This document shows positions 18,228 through 28,600 of a stretch of DNA of 51,867 nt, piece by piece. The translations under genes were made by a program, and so were the position numbers. Source of the DNA: a virus; IMG/VR virus record IMGVR_UViG_3300010148_000016, positions 1-51,867 of that record. One strand, written 5' to 3'. Positions within the stretch are counted from its first letter, which is position 1; each line of letters opens with the position of its first letter. Under the pieces are notes generated by a model that saw nothing but the letters and a program-made list of their open reading frames with translations, had not been told where the DNA came from and did not search any database.

Positions 18228-18746
18228 TTACATTTGATCATAAGCCAAGCCTTGTCCTCCACGTACTTGACTTTTTTGTTCATCTTTCATATCATTATAT
18301 GCCCCTTTAAATGATTGTCTTATTTGTTCAAATTTAGCAGCAGTATTTACTAATGATGTTAGGTTGCCATCTCTACCGTGTTCAATAGATGTAGTTTCCA
18401 TATATCTTGCTAATCTATCAAGCATTGTTTTAATTCCTTTATATGCTCTATATGTTGGTGTTTGATATAAATCTTCACAAAACCTAACAGCATTTCTAAT
18501 AGATTCATCTTCAGAAGATTCTTCTAAACCTATTTCATCTACAATTAATTCTTCTTTTTCATGTTCTGGCATATTAAAAAATGGATTCATATCTGGATCA
18601 GGACAAGTCATATAAAAAATATATAAATAAACTTGCATATAAGTATCTGGATATTTATCCATAATATTTTTTAATGTTTTTAAAGAATAACAATGTTCTG
18701 ATGGTATTACTTTACCGTTTTGTACATCAAATAATTTAGCTAACAT
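18228..18746 (-). CDS. Conserved unknown protein upstream of GroES-TerL (172 aa)
   Basis: I do not recognise a characterised family. I chose the ATG at 18746 rather than a GTG at 18767 because it leaves a neat 7-nt overlap with the preceding gene. The protein (MLAKLFDVQNGKVIPSEHCY) is mostly helical, has an acidic middle (ELIVDEIGLEESSEDESI) and a charged C-terminus. Lying one gene before TerL, it could be a small-terminase-like or packaging factor, but I see no helix-turn-helix to support this. The packaging association is inferred only from location. Confidence 0.7.
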   Translation of the reverse strand: MLAKLFDVQNGKVIPSEHCYSLKTLKNIMDKYPDTYMQVYLYIFYMTCPDPDMNPFFNMPEHEKEELIVDEIGLEESSEDESIRNAVRFCEDLYQTPTYRAYKGIKTMLDRLARYMETTSIEHGRDGNLTSLVNTAAKFEQIRQSFKGAYNDMKDEQKSQVRGGQGLAYDQM

Positions 18747-19573
18747 AATGGGTTGTCTTTTATCCACATTATTAGACTTCTTACTTCATCTTTTAAATAT
18801 GGTAGGTTATACATTTTTATTTCTTTTATAATAGGTTCTCCATTAGAATCATACTTATTTATTGGATAACCATTTTTATCATCTTTTTCTTTTTCAAAAG
18901 ATACATGTTGTATTGTTAATTTACCAGGTTTTAATTTTGGATTATGCTTAAGAATAATATACATATATAAACTTAATTGTATATTATAATGATTTAAATT
19001 ACAATCATCAAGATGAGTTAAAGGTTTAAACATTTTAGATGTTATACCTTCCCAGTTTACAAAACCTTTTTCTTTTATTTCTTTATTTGTTTTATAATCT
19101 GTAATGTTTACTTTTCCGTTAACTATTTCTACTAAATCTGCTTGACCACAAATACATGCAGATTTTAGATAAGCAAAATGTTCTGGATAAACACCAGGTT
19201 CTAATTTTTGATTAGGGGCTATTTTAACACCATTAGAATCAACTATTGGTTTTATAATAGGTATTTCTACACCTTCACGTTCTATAGTCTTAAAATCAAG
19301 CATATCTGATTCTCTCTGATTATGATACCAATTACCTAAATCAATAGCTCTTTGACTTTCTTTTTCCCAAATATTTATAACTTCTTTAGGTTTAAGACCA
19401 TACCATTTTGAACGTTTATTCTTACAAGATTTTTTTGCAACAGCTTCTTTATCAAACTTAGGTTTAAACTTAGCAATAAAAGAAGTAACACTTGTCCAGT
19501 TTATTTTATCTTTTTCTAAATTTTCATCTAAACTTTGATATATATGCCCATCTTCTTTAAAAACTACTGCCAT
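18740..19573 (-). CDS. PD-(D/E)XK nuclease, RecB/exonuclease-like (277 aa)
   Basis: The catalytic pattern is clear: a His in LGNWYHNQRE (H84), an Asp in CGQADLVEI (D146), the ITDYKTNKE core (D159 and K161), and a downstream Gln/Tyr motif NIQLSLYMY (Q199-Y203). This is the layout of Cas4/RecB-type exonucleases, which degrade DNA ends. Its presence among packaging genes rather than in the replication arm suggests processing of DNA at packaging or host DNA breakdown. A second, unrelated-looking member lies at 49422-50408. No iron-sulfur Cys cluster like that of Cas4 is obvious. Confidence 0.85.
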   Translation of the reverse strand: MAVVFKEDGHIYQSLDENLEKDKINWTSVTSFIAKFKPKFDKEAVAKKSCKNKRSKWYGLKPKEVINIWEKESQRAIDLGNWYHNQRESDMLDFKTIEREGVEIPIIKPIVDSNGVKIAPNQKLEPGVYPEHFAYLKSACICGQADLVEIVNGKVNITDYKTNKEIKEKGFVNWEGITSKMFKPLTHLDDCNLNHYNIQLSLYMYIILKHNPKLKPGKLTIQHVSFEKEKDDKNGYPINKYDSNGEPIIKEIKMYNLPYLKDEVRSLIMWIKDNPLC

Positions 19574-19575
19574 AA

Positions 19576-19896
19576 TTATTTCTTTTTACTCATTATTTCA
19601 TTTAATGCTTTTTCATCTTGATCTGACATTATAGCATCCCATTTACCACTTGGACATGAAGAAGATAATGCTCTTGTTTTAAAAGCAAGACTACATCCAC
19701 AATTTGCACAACAAGGTTGAGTACCTGAAGCAGCACAGTGACTACCTTTTATATCTAGATAATCACATTCTTTACATATGCTATATCTATCTCCTGCAAT
19801 AATTTCTACATAGTCTTTTTTCCAAATATTATTTTTAACACCTTCATATACTTGATCTAAATGTTTTATTGCTCCTAATAATTTACCTAGTTTCAT
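19576..19896 (-). CDS. Cys-rich putative zinc-binding protein (106 aa)
   Basis: A central segment carries eight closely spaced Cys: ICKECDYLDIKGSHCAASG followed by PCCANCGCSLAFKTR and SSCPSGKW. The pattern CxxC..C....CCxxCxC...C suggests two zinc sites or a zinc ribbon. The ends are helical and charged. Proteins of this type stand next to HU/IHF-like genes in related phage cassettes, as far as I remember. It overlaps the HU/IHF-like gene by 14 nt. A structural or DNA-binding role is likely, but the function is unknown. Confidence 0.75.
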   Translation of the reverse strand: MKLGKLLGAIKHLDQVYEGVKNNIWKKDYVEIIAGDRYSICKECDYLDIKGSHCAASGTQPCCANCGCSLAFKTRALSSSCPSGKWDAIMSDQDEKALNEIMSKKK

Positions 19897-20257
19897 TTTT
19901 CCAATTTTTTTTATTATCTATTTCTATATTTATACGGTCTAATGTTTTTTCCATTTTAATAAGTTTTTCTTTTACTGGTAAATGTTTACCATATCCAGAA
20001 TATGTAGTTTTTTCCATATTACCTAACATATCTTTATGTCTTTTTATAGATCTTTCTAATCTATTTTTTCTTATTATAAAAGTACCTAAATTTGGTAAAA
20101 GAACTCTAGTATTATTTAATTCTTCTAGTTCATGTCTTACTTTGTTATAAAAGAATCTAACAAATTCCTCTACCAAATTTTCATGTACTTCACATTCTTT
20201 TGCAATATCCTTATAAAATGTTTTATAAGTTTTAGGTTTTATGTTATTCTTCAACAC
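19883..20257 (-). CDS. HU/IHF-like DNA-binding protein (124 aa), non-ATG start
   Basis: The middle of the protein (VEEFVRFFYNKVRHELEELN then NTRVLLPNLGTFIIRKNRLE) matches the HU/IHF fold: two helices followed by the beta start LPNLGTFxxR that precedes the DNA-embracing arms. It is expected to bend DNA for packaging, genome condensation or regulation. No ATG is available near the N-terminus: the frame opens with GTG at 20257 immediately followed by TTG, both overlapping the end of the upstream gene. Translation is therefore probably coupled to that gene. The arms appear short and the C-terminus is basic, unlike canonical 90-residue HU. Confidence 0.8.
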   Translation of the reverse strand: MLKNNIKPKTYKTFYKDIAKECEVHENLVEEFVRFFYNKVRHELEELNNTRVLLPNLGTFIIRKNRLERSIKRHKDMLGNMEKTTYSGYGKHLPVKEKLIKMEKTLDRINIEIDNKKNWKNETR

Positions 20258-20597
20258 TAAGAATTTTAAAATCTAATAAAATAGTACCATCAACTTGCAA
20301 CTGAATATTTTCTGATAATAGGATTTTTTTATTGTCTTTTTTAATCAAGCCTTTACTTTTTGCTTTTTGAATAGCATTTCTGCATGATTGAGCACTTTTA
20401 AAAATTTGTTTTTCAGATATTACTTTACAAAATTTATTTAATTCTGTAGTTTTAAGTTTTGCTAATTCACATAAACAATCTAAATCAGCTTTACTTATTT
20501 GAATATCATTTAAAAAACAATAAGTAACTATTTGATATTTTATAATATCATCTTTAGAAACTCTAATCCTTTTATCTACTTTTTTTACGACAGCCAT
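20244..20597 (-). CDS. Small basic helical protein, winged-helix-like (117 aa)
   Basis: The sequence starts MAVVKKVDKRIRVSKDDIIK and is helical, with SAQSCRNAIQKAKSKGLIKK resembling a recognition helix and wing. A helix-turn-helix protein that binds DNA is a reasonable guess, but it is not proven by a motif. It overlaps the next gene (HU/IHF-like) by 14 nt and the preceding peptidoglycan enzyme by 13 nt, showing tight coupling. Conserved placement beside HU/IHF-like genes suggests a partner in genome condensation or late regulation. Confidence 0.65.
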   Translation of the reverse strand: MAVVKKVDKRIRVSKDDIIKYQIVTYCFLNDIQISKADLDCLCELAKLKTTELNKFCKVISEKQIFKSAQSCRNAIQKAKSKGLIKKDNKKILLSENIQLQVDGTILLDFKILSVEE

Positions 20598-21208
20598 GTT
20601 TTAACAATATCATTGCTGTTAAGTAAAGTATAAGTGAAACTGTTACTCCAAGTATCTCTTGCTTTTCTCATGACTTTCATGAAAAATCTCCAATCATCAT
20701 TGTCTGCAATAACCTGACAACCAGCAGACCACTTATCTACTTGTGTTGATTTTTTACCAGCATATTTAGTTGCTCTATGAATATTTATACCAAACAAACC
20801 TGTATCTAAGTTTTCTGTATTTAGATTATATACATCATCTCTGTTGTTATCTCTATATACAGTAACAGGTTTACATTGACCTAAAGCTTCATATCTACCT
20901 TGGTGTTTTCTAATTTTATGAGATCCTCTATACTGCCCTTCTTTTAGTATTGCAGTACCTTTTGATTTAACTATAGGAGCATCCATGTAATGTGATCCTG
21001 GATCAGTAGTACAATCAAATTCATAATATTTCCAAACTCCATTTTCTTTATAAGAAATAGTTATTGTATCATCAAATTTATTTGTAACTTTTCCAGCTGT
21101 TTCAGCATTTCTAATACCTACAATATTTACATTGAAATCTCCGTTTTCAAACCATTTATAACCTTTAGATTCTACAGATCTTTTAATATGTTCTCTACTA
21201 TACTTCAT
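20585..21208 (-). CDS. YkuD/L,D-transpeptidase-like peptidoglycan enzyme (207 aa)
   Basis: The signature is FGINIHRATKYAG followed by VDKWSAGCQVI: a catalytic His (H144) and a SAGC nucleophile (C164), matching the HG...SxGC arrangement of the YkuD family. In bacteria these enzymes cross-link or edit peptidoglycan; in a phage late operon the protein more likely acts on the cell wall during entry or lysis. There is no signal peptide, so release would need a holin or pore. It has an extra N-terminal domain of about 130 residues with beta structure. A hydrolase (carboxypeptidase-like) activity is as plausible as transpeptidation. Confidence 0.75.
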   Translation of the reverse strand: MKYSREHIKRSVESKGYKWFENGDFNVNIVGIRNAETAGKVTNKFDDTITISYKENGVWKYYEFDCTTDPGSHYMDAPIVKSKGTAILKEGQYRGSHKIRKHQGRYEALGQCKPVTVYRDNNRDDVYNLNTENLDTGLFGINIHRATKYAGKKSTQVDKWSAGCQVIADNDDWRFFMKVMRKARDTWSNSFTYTLLNSNDIVKTWLS

Positions 21209-21467
21209 CTGCCACCTTTTTTAAAGTTCTTTTTGCAGGTACTTCATCAGGTGTATCATTAGATTCTTCAGTACTAGCTCCCATTGCTTGTGCTAAAAAC
21301 ATTTGTGCTTGAACTCTTTCAGCTCTAGCTTTTTCTATGTCTCTTAGACATTCTTCATACTCTAATTGTGCTTTTAAATGCACAATGTTTTCTTTGTAGA
21401 AGATTGTTAACTCTTCTCTTTTAGCTGCCATTTGTTCTTCAGACAGCTCAACTTTTTCTTTTGCCAT
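21198..21467 (-). CDS. Small charged coiled-coil protein (89 aa)
   Basis: I start it at the ATG at 21467 (MAKEKVELSEEQMAAKREEL); a frame-consistent ATG at 21494 overlaps the promoter-like element and would give an unlikely leader. The product is a charged, helical coiled-coil protein with an Ala-rich stretch QMFLAQAMGASTEES. It is the first gene of the block that continues into the peptidoglycan enzyme, with which it overlaps by 11 nt. No membrane segment is visible, so it is not an obvious holin or spanin. Function is unknown. Confidence 0.65.
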   Translation of the reverse strand: MAKEKVELSEEQMAAKREELTIFYKENIVHLKAQLEYEECLRDIEKARAERVQAQMFLAQAMGASTEESNDTPDEVPAKRTLKKVADEV

Positions 21468-21498
21468 TTTTTTATTTTTATGGTTAATATACATTACA

Positions 21499-21508
21499 AA
21501 TATACAAA
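21499..21508 (-). promoter_or_regulatory. Promoter-like TTTGTATATT, also TATATTTG (-7 type), before 89-aa gene
   Basis: The minus strand reads TTTTTTTGTATATTTGTAATG in the gap after PhoH. It contains both the recurrent decamer and TATATTTG, which fits the Bacteroidota -7 consensus TAnnTTTG. No TTG is found 21 nt upstream. It would initiate the lysis-packaging transcript and supports the downstream ATG at 21467. Confidence 0.55.
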
Positions 21509-21574
21509 AAAATAAACAATAAAGGTTTACTTTTATAAATTTTTTTAAAAATTAAATAAAATAAGTTTAATTTA

Positions 21575-22240
21575 TTAGTGATAACCGTTTAAAAGATCAA
21601 GTAGTTCTTCTATTGCATCATGTCTATGTGAATCTTCTAATACAGTTTTAAATACATGTTTTGAATTTACTAGTTTTGACATATCATGATATGCTGAATA
21701 GTTCTTATCTTTTAAATCTATTTGATATGAATCACCACAAAAAATCATTTTAGAGTCTTTACCTAGTCTTCCAATAGCCATTGCTAATTGACTTCTAGTT
21801 AAGTTTTGGAACTCATCTACTATTACAATAGAGTTATCAAATGTACGGCCTCTAAAATGCGCCAGAGAGCATAATTCTATAGTTTCATCCTTTTCCATTT
21901 TATCTAAAAGTTGAGGTTTGTTATAAACCTTTCTCATATTAGATCTAATTGGTACTAGCCAAGGTTCCATTTTTTCACGTTCAGAACCAGGTAAAAACCC
22001 ATTATCTTCAGTAGAAACAGTAGGTCTTGTTATAATTATTTTATTGTATTGTCTTTTAAAAAATTGATCTAAAGCTATTTGTACTGCAAGTAATGTTTTA
22101 CCGCTACCAGCTCTACCTACAATAAAATTATAAGGTGTTTTTAAAATTTCTGCTTTTGCTTTTTTTTGCTCATCAGATAGTGAAATTGAAAATCTGATTG
22201 CTCCTTTTGGAGGAGTCTTTGCTTTATTTGCCGTTGGCAT
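21575..22240 (-). CDS. phoH: PhoH-like ATPase (221 aa)
   Basis: The Walker A sequence is IVGRAGSGKTLLAVQIALDQ (residues 41-60), and Walker B is SIVIVDEFQNLTRSQ. The order and spacing match the PhoH family, a P-loop ATPase related to superfamily 1 helicases and common in phages. In bacteria it is linked to phosphate starvation and RNA metabolism; in phages the role is unclear. The length is about right for the core domain without the PIN domain. It sits between the short UVR-like gene and the promoter of the next block, in an otherwise late operon. Confidence 0.92.
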   Translation of the reverse strand: MPTANKAKTPPKGAIRFSISLSDEQKKAKAEILKTPYNFIVGRAGSGKTLLAVQIALDQFFKRQYNKIIITRPTVSTEDNGFLPGSEREKMEPWLVPIRSNMRKVYNKPQLLDKMEKDETIELCSLAHFRGRTFDNSIVIVDEFQNLTRSQLAMAIGRLGKDSKMIFCGDSYQIDLKDKNYSAYHDMSKLVNSKHVFKTVLEDSHRHDAIEELLDLLNGYH

Positions 22241-22255
22241 ATTTAAAGTTTAAAA

Positions 22256-22543
22256 TTATTTATTTGTATTATACTTATCTCTAAGTTTAATACATTTTTC
22301 AAAATCATCTCTTTCAGCAAAATAATCTATAAGATTTTGTACATCATCCTTAGTAGGAGTATCTGTAATATCATGCATAAATATAAATGATTCTAATTTT
22401 TCTACATTAACAACATCTTCAAGTTTTTTCCCTCCTATAAGAAGGTAATACGAATTAGTAAATGCATGATATATGAACTTTTCTTCATTTTTTAATTGTT
22501 CCATTTCTGTCATTTTGCTATATTCTTCGTAACTAAAACTCAT
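22256..22543 (-). CDS. Small UVR-domain-like protein (95 aa)
   Basis: The C-terminal segment VQNLIDYFAERDDFEKCIKL resembles the UVR helical hairpin found in UvrB/UvrC and Clp adaptors, with an amphipathic coiled coil. The N-terminus (MSFSYEEYSKMTEMEQLKNE) is helical. It probably mediates protein contacts. It has its own Bacteroidota-type promoter just upstream and is followed 15 nt later by phoH, so the two are likely co-transcribed. The UVR comparison is based on pattern only. Confidence 0.65.
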   Translation of the reverse strand: MSFSYEEYSKMTEMEQLKNEEKFIYHAFTNSYYLLIGGKKLEDVVNVEKLESFIFMHDITDTPTKDDVQNLIDYFAERDDFEKCIKLRDKYNTNK

Positions 22544-22563
22544 CTTATTAATGTTTTTGGTTG

Positions 22564-22595
22564 CAAAGTTATAAACTTTTTTATATAACTTGCAA
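22564..22595 (-). promoter_or_regulatory. Bacteroidota-type promoter (TTG-N21-TAACTTTG) before the 95-aa/phoH genes
   Basis: On the minus strand a TTG at 22593-22595 is followed after exactly 21 nt by TAACTTTG at 22564-22571, matching the -33/-7 consensus TTTG...TAnnTTTG of Bacteroidota housekeeping sigma factors. The ATG follows 20 nt after the -7 box. The same spacing occurs at 38894-38925. Confidence 0.75.
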
Positions 22596-22612
22596 GTGAT
22601 TATAAAATTATT

Positions 22613-25600
22613 TTATTGGTTCCTTAATATTGATCTAAATTGTGATTGTGTAGGTCCTTTATAAAATGGATGTGGTTTAAATAATGGTAATTGTCCAATA
22701 CTTGGTCCTATAATATTATCATAGGATTTATTAAATTGTGGGTTTATACCTGTAAATGTTCTTAAATTAGGATTATTACCAACAGTATTAAACATTCCTA
22801 TATTTTCATTATATTTTAAATTAGGATATTTATTAAGTAATCCACTAGCAGTTGTTGGAACTATATTTCCACTTCCAAATACTTTTGCAGCATTAGGTAA
22901 TGTTTTATAACCTCTTAGTAAACTACTAGGTACTCCAGTTAACTCAAATGTTCCAAATGCAGTATTTGCTAAACCTGAAGTAATATCACCTTCTTGAAAA
23001 TTACTAATTGCATTAGGAAATGTATTTACTGCAGCATTAGTACCCCATCCTACATTAGCTAAATCTCCAAATGTTAAAGATCTGCCTGTAACAGGATTAA
23101 TAGAACTACCTCTAACTGTTGTTGATGGTACACTTCCTCTTGTACCTTTAATTACATTTTTTATTCTGCCTGGTATATTTTTTACTACATTTAAAGGTGT
23201 AGACATAACTGTATTATAACCTTTAAAAGGTAAAACTGTACTAGCTGCAATTTCTATTGGTGACCATGCATTAATTGGATTATAATTATAATCTTCTACA
23301 GCTCTTTCATATCCACCTGCACCTTGAAAAGCTGGTGCAGTTGAATATAACCACATCATATTAGGTGCTATACCTTTTTTCATCCGTTCTTCATGTTGTT
23401 TATATGCTTCTGTATATTCTGCAGCCCGTTGTCTTTCTCCAATAGTTCTATTATCTTGACTTATAAATGTTTGATTTGAACGATTATTATTTAGTTTTTG
23501 TATATCATTAAAATTAACTTGATTTGTAACTACTCTTGTATTATCTGGCGGAAGAGTATTAAGATTATTTATATAAGGATTATTTAAATTATTATTATTA
23601 AAATCAATATTAATATTTTCATAATTATAATCTTTATCAAAATCAAATCCTTCTGGTACATATGGTAAATTTTGATCATAACCTGAAACCATTGAATTAA
23701 TTCCGTCTTGAACAGATTTATTATAATTTATATATGCTCTTTCTTTTGATCCTTCTGGAAATTGTTCATTAATATATTTTAATAAGTCTCCTCTATTTTG
23801 AAATATATTACTATTTTCTTGAGTTCCATCATATTTTTTTATTTCTTCATCTAAAAATTGCATTACTTCTGTAAATTGAGGAGTAGCTACTTCTTCATAT
23901 GAATATGGATGATATGGTTTACCTTTATATGTAAACTCAAAATTATTTGCATCTTTATTTGTAAGATTAGAACGAAGATATGGATTTTGTGTATTTTGTG
24001 CTGCAGTTAAATTATCTCTAGTTTGACCATAATAATCACCAAAACTCATATTAGCAAATTGTGGAAATAAAAGATTAGCAGATTCTATATCACCATCTTT
24101 TAAATATCCTTGATACCTATTAAAATCATCCATTTTAACAAAATTCTCATAACCACCGTAAGGTTCATATAATCTTTTTTGTCTTTCTAATGCTAATGCT
24201 ATTTCACCAAAGCTTGGCGTTTCAGAGTTATACATTTGTGCTTTTGGTAATGAACCTCCATACTTAACACTCATTGGATCACCAATATCATCACCTATTT
24301 CATAATTTTGTGCTACAGTATTATTAATATCTATAATATCTTGATCATTAAAAAACTGAAACATTCTTTCAGTTGGTAAATTAGGATTAGGATTATTTTT
24401 AATGTATTGTTTATATTGTTCAAGTATTTCAGGAGTTAAAACATCTGTACCATAATTAAATCCTATAGTTTTATACATATCATATCTTAAAGCTTCTAAA
24501 TCTGCTTTTCTTTCATATACAGATTTATCATGAGAATTTGCATCATCAGAAACATTCATTTTACTTTGTATATAATTATAATCAGCATCATTTAAATTAA
24601 AATCTTTAATATACTTACTTGAACCCATTTGATGACCAAGCTCATGGGCTAATGTTGCTTCTAATTGTGATTTTAATTCAGCAGGAGTTCCTTCAAAACC
24701 CATATCTATATTTAAACCTTGAATTTGTCTTGGATCTAATACAACATCTCCTTGTCTTGATCCTGATGTATAAGCTCTACTGCCTGTTTCACCTCTCATT
24801 AATTTATTTCTAAGCTCTCTAAATGCTGGAACATCTAGGTGACCATATTGTGATTGTATTATAGCTTGAAATTGATCATCAGTAAATATATTTGGTTCAG
24901 CTTCATTTCTTATTTTTCTGCTGTCATAATTTAGATCTGCTTCTGTTCTTTCTTCACCTATTCTTGTATAATAAGGATTTGCAAAAAATACATCTTTATA
25001 ATTATAATCTATACCTGAATCTTTATACTGATCATTTAAAAAAGTTACTTTATCAAGAATTTTTTTAATTAAATTAGGATCATCATCATAAGCCTCATCT
25101 CTGTAAGAATTAGAATCTGCATCATACATTACTTTAGAATTAGCTAAAGCATCTTTTCTCATGTCTATAATTTCATCAACATTCTCATAACCTTGATTAA
25201 TTAATTTTTGTTTATATAAATCTCCACTTATAGCATTATCATAAAAATCTTTTTGTAATTGTACATCTTCCTTTTTAATTGGATTCATTATTGATTTATA
25301 TTGCTCTTGAAACTGTGCTTCTTGTGCTGGACTTTGAAGTTGAGGCCAATATATATCTCCTTGTTGTAATCTGTTTTTATATTCTTTTTTAGAAATGCCT
25401 TCCATTCCAGGCATATTTTTAATGTATTTGTACTGTTTTACCAAATCTTTATATGTCATATTTGATGTACGTACAAACTCTTGACTATCTTTATCCCATG
25501 TGTATCCTGTCGTTGTTTTACCATCAGTAAAAATCTCTGGTTTTAATTCTCTATACCAACTTGTATTATTTGGATCAGCAGCTAATGTACTAGAAAATGC

Positions 25601-28600
25601 CCCATCATCTAGAATTTCTGAATATGGAACATCTGTTGTAGTAAGATACCTAGCATCACCTAGCGCAGTTTCATATTCTGGATTTAAAATGTAACTACCA
25701 TCATCTTGTTTGGTATACATTTTTTGATATAATCCATGAAGAAATCTTTTTTTATTTTCTTTTTCTAAAGTTTCTTTATTCCACAATAGAGGATGAACCA
25801 TATCACCTTCATTATTTATATATGGATTATTAGCAAAGGTTATTTTTTCATCATCACTTAAAGCATTATAAGCATCTGAATCTTCAAACCCTTGTTCAAA
25901 CCATTGTGGATTATAAACACCTGTTCTAGTTTCTACATTACCATCTTTATTTTTATAATCAAATGTAAACTCTCCTTCTGGCACATTAAGAAATTCTGAT
26001 GGTATATATTTATATGTTTCAGCCAGATTAACTTCTGTACCTGGTTGAGCTTTAAAAAGTTCACCCCCATCTTTAAAACCACCAAATGGATTTGTACCAA
26101 TCATAGTATTATCTGCTGGAATTACAGTTTGATTTTGTAATTCTTGAATCATTTTTAAATTAGCTTCTTGTCTTTTTAATTCTTCTTCATTTATATTATT
26201 TATCCATGGTTGTAAATACATATTTAAATATCCTTCATTTCTAGCTAATGGTGAACCACCTTTTTCATCATTTCTAATATATTCTGCTAATGCTTTATCA
26301 ATATTATTAGTCATAATAGCATCAGCAAATTTTGGATATTTACTTAATTTACCAAGATTATATGTATAATCTGCAAGCATAAATTTAGTTCTAGCAGGTA
26401 AATTATCATATGCAGTTTCTCCATAATTAGCATCAATAAAAATTTTAGTTTTTCTTAATGCGTTATCTATATCTTCTTTTCTAAATAATTCAGCATCTTC
26501 TAATGATAATCCTGATTTATATGTATCAAAAATATCTGCTCCTTTTCTACCAAAACCTATTGTAGCTTCTGATTCATATGTACCATTTGAATTTTGATGA
26601 TAATATGGGTAAAACTTACCATCTTCATATACTTTATAATATGTTTTGCCATCAGGTTTTAATACTGCTGAATCTTTATTTTTTACATAATCCCAACTTG
26701 TTTCTTCTTCTTGTATAAAGTTTTCAAATTGTTCATATTCATCTTTAAAAGTAACTTCTGCATTTCCTTTTTGAGCTTTTTTTATAGTAAATGTTTGACC
26801 ACCTGTTTTATATTTTATATCATCAGGTGTATCATCTAAAGCATAACCTTCAGTTTGTCCACCATACTCTTTAAATGGATTATAAGATTTACGTTGTAAA
26901 TCAAATATAGTACCACTATAATTATCTAAATCATATGTATTACCTGTATTTATTAATTGTGGATTTTTTTGTAAGTTGCTATAATAACCTAATGTACCTT
27001 TTTGACTTTTTGTTAAACCATCCATAGCATTCCATCCTTGTATATTACTTATACTTGTAGCATTTGGTATTACAATTTTATTAAATCCTGAATTTTGTAA
27101 AAAGTTTAATGTTTCATTTTCAAATCTGTAATATGGTTTAGACCCTATTCTAGACATTGGAATTAAACTCTCTAAATTAAGATCAGAATTATCCATAATT
27201 CTTCTAGATGTTGGGTAAAGATTTTCACCAGTTTGAGCTAGTCTTGCTAATTCTTGTTGTTGTATATCTAAAGCATTATATTCATCAGCAAATTCATCTA
27301 GTCCAAATATTTCATTTTTTCTTTGTTGAATATTATTTATTTTATTATTTATATCATTTAAATTGCTAAAATATTTATCATTTCTTTTTTCAACTTGAGG
27401 TTTTATTTTTAATAATTCAGAACGATTTTTATTACTTAAAAAATCAAACATAGGATCTTTATTTATATCTGTCTGTAATTCTTTAAGTATAAATAACCCT
27501 GGGTTTTCAGCATCTACAAATCCTCTTACCCATCCCATAGCTAATGGATCTAATATATGTAATCCATCATGATGACTATCTAAATATGGTTTTTTTAATA
27601 AATTTGGCATAGAAACAGAATAATTTGTAGGTGTAATTCTAGTTCCTTTAAATTCTGTAAAGCCTCCTGGTAAGTAACTAAATTGTGAAGGTAAAAGATC
27701 TGGGTATCTATATAATCCAAAATCTGCTCCATCAGAACTTTCCATACCGGTCCATTTAGATCTAAAACCTTGTGTACCATCTATCATACGAGCATCTAAA
27801 TTATTTAATAGAGGTTGAAATGCATGATTTGTTACTGCTAAATCTGAAAAACTTTGTTCTTTTAGTTTAGATAAATCTATTTGGTTATTAGATATAAGGC
27901 TAGGATTATTTTTTAATGTGTTTTCAATAAACATTGCCTCACCTTTATTAAAATTCTTTAATAAAAATTTATCAAACTGCTTAACAGGTAAAAAAGGTTT
28001 TTTAGTAATCATATTATTAAAACCACTAAAAAAGTTATCTGCCAACCTTGTAACAATTTTACCTTTTTGTGCTTTTGCTAATGCTCCTCCTTCTTTTTTA
28101 TATAAACTTTCAAGTGGATCAAATAAAATTCCTTGCTCATCAAAATATTGACGTTTTTTAAATGGATCTAATAAATTAAATTCTTCTCTTGTTAGATTAC
28201 GTTCAAGAAGAGGCATGTTAGGATCTTCTACAAATGCTTTATAATCCCAGTCACTAAGTTCAAACTCACGTCCAAGGTAATCACTTATAAAACTTTTACG
28301 TGGCATACTACCATCTGTTTTTCTTCTATAAGTTTGAATTCTTGGAAATTTCATAAAAGTTCCTTCAAAAGGAGTATTTAGACTAAATTTTTCTGTTAGA
28401 AGTGGTGCTATTTGAGCATTTATATCAAGTACATTCTTTCCACGACCTGGAGTACTTATTCCTGCTATATTTTTTCTTATTGTATTACCTCCAGATGTAT
28501 TTGCAAATCCTTCATCACCTGATAAAATTAATGATGGACTATTGGTACGACCTAATAAAAAATTATGTTGATTAGCCATTTCACCACGTCCTCTAAAAGT

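Noticed and set aside
18740-19573. Cas4 of a CRISPR system
   Set aside because: PD-(D/E)XK motifs are present, but there is no four-Cys iron-sulfur cluster and no cas genes nearby; a phage exonuclease is the simpler reading.
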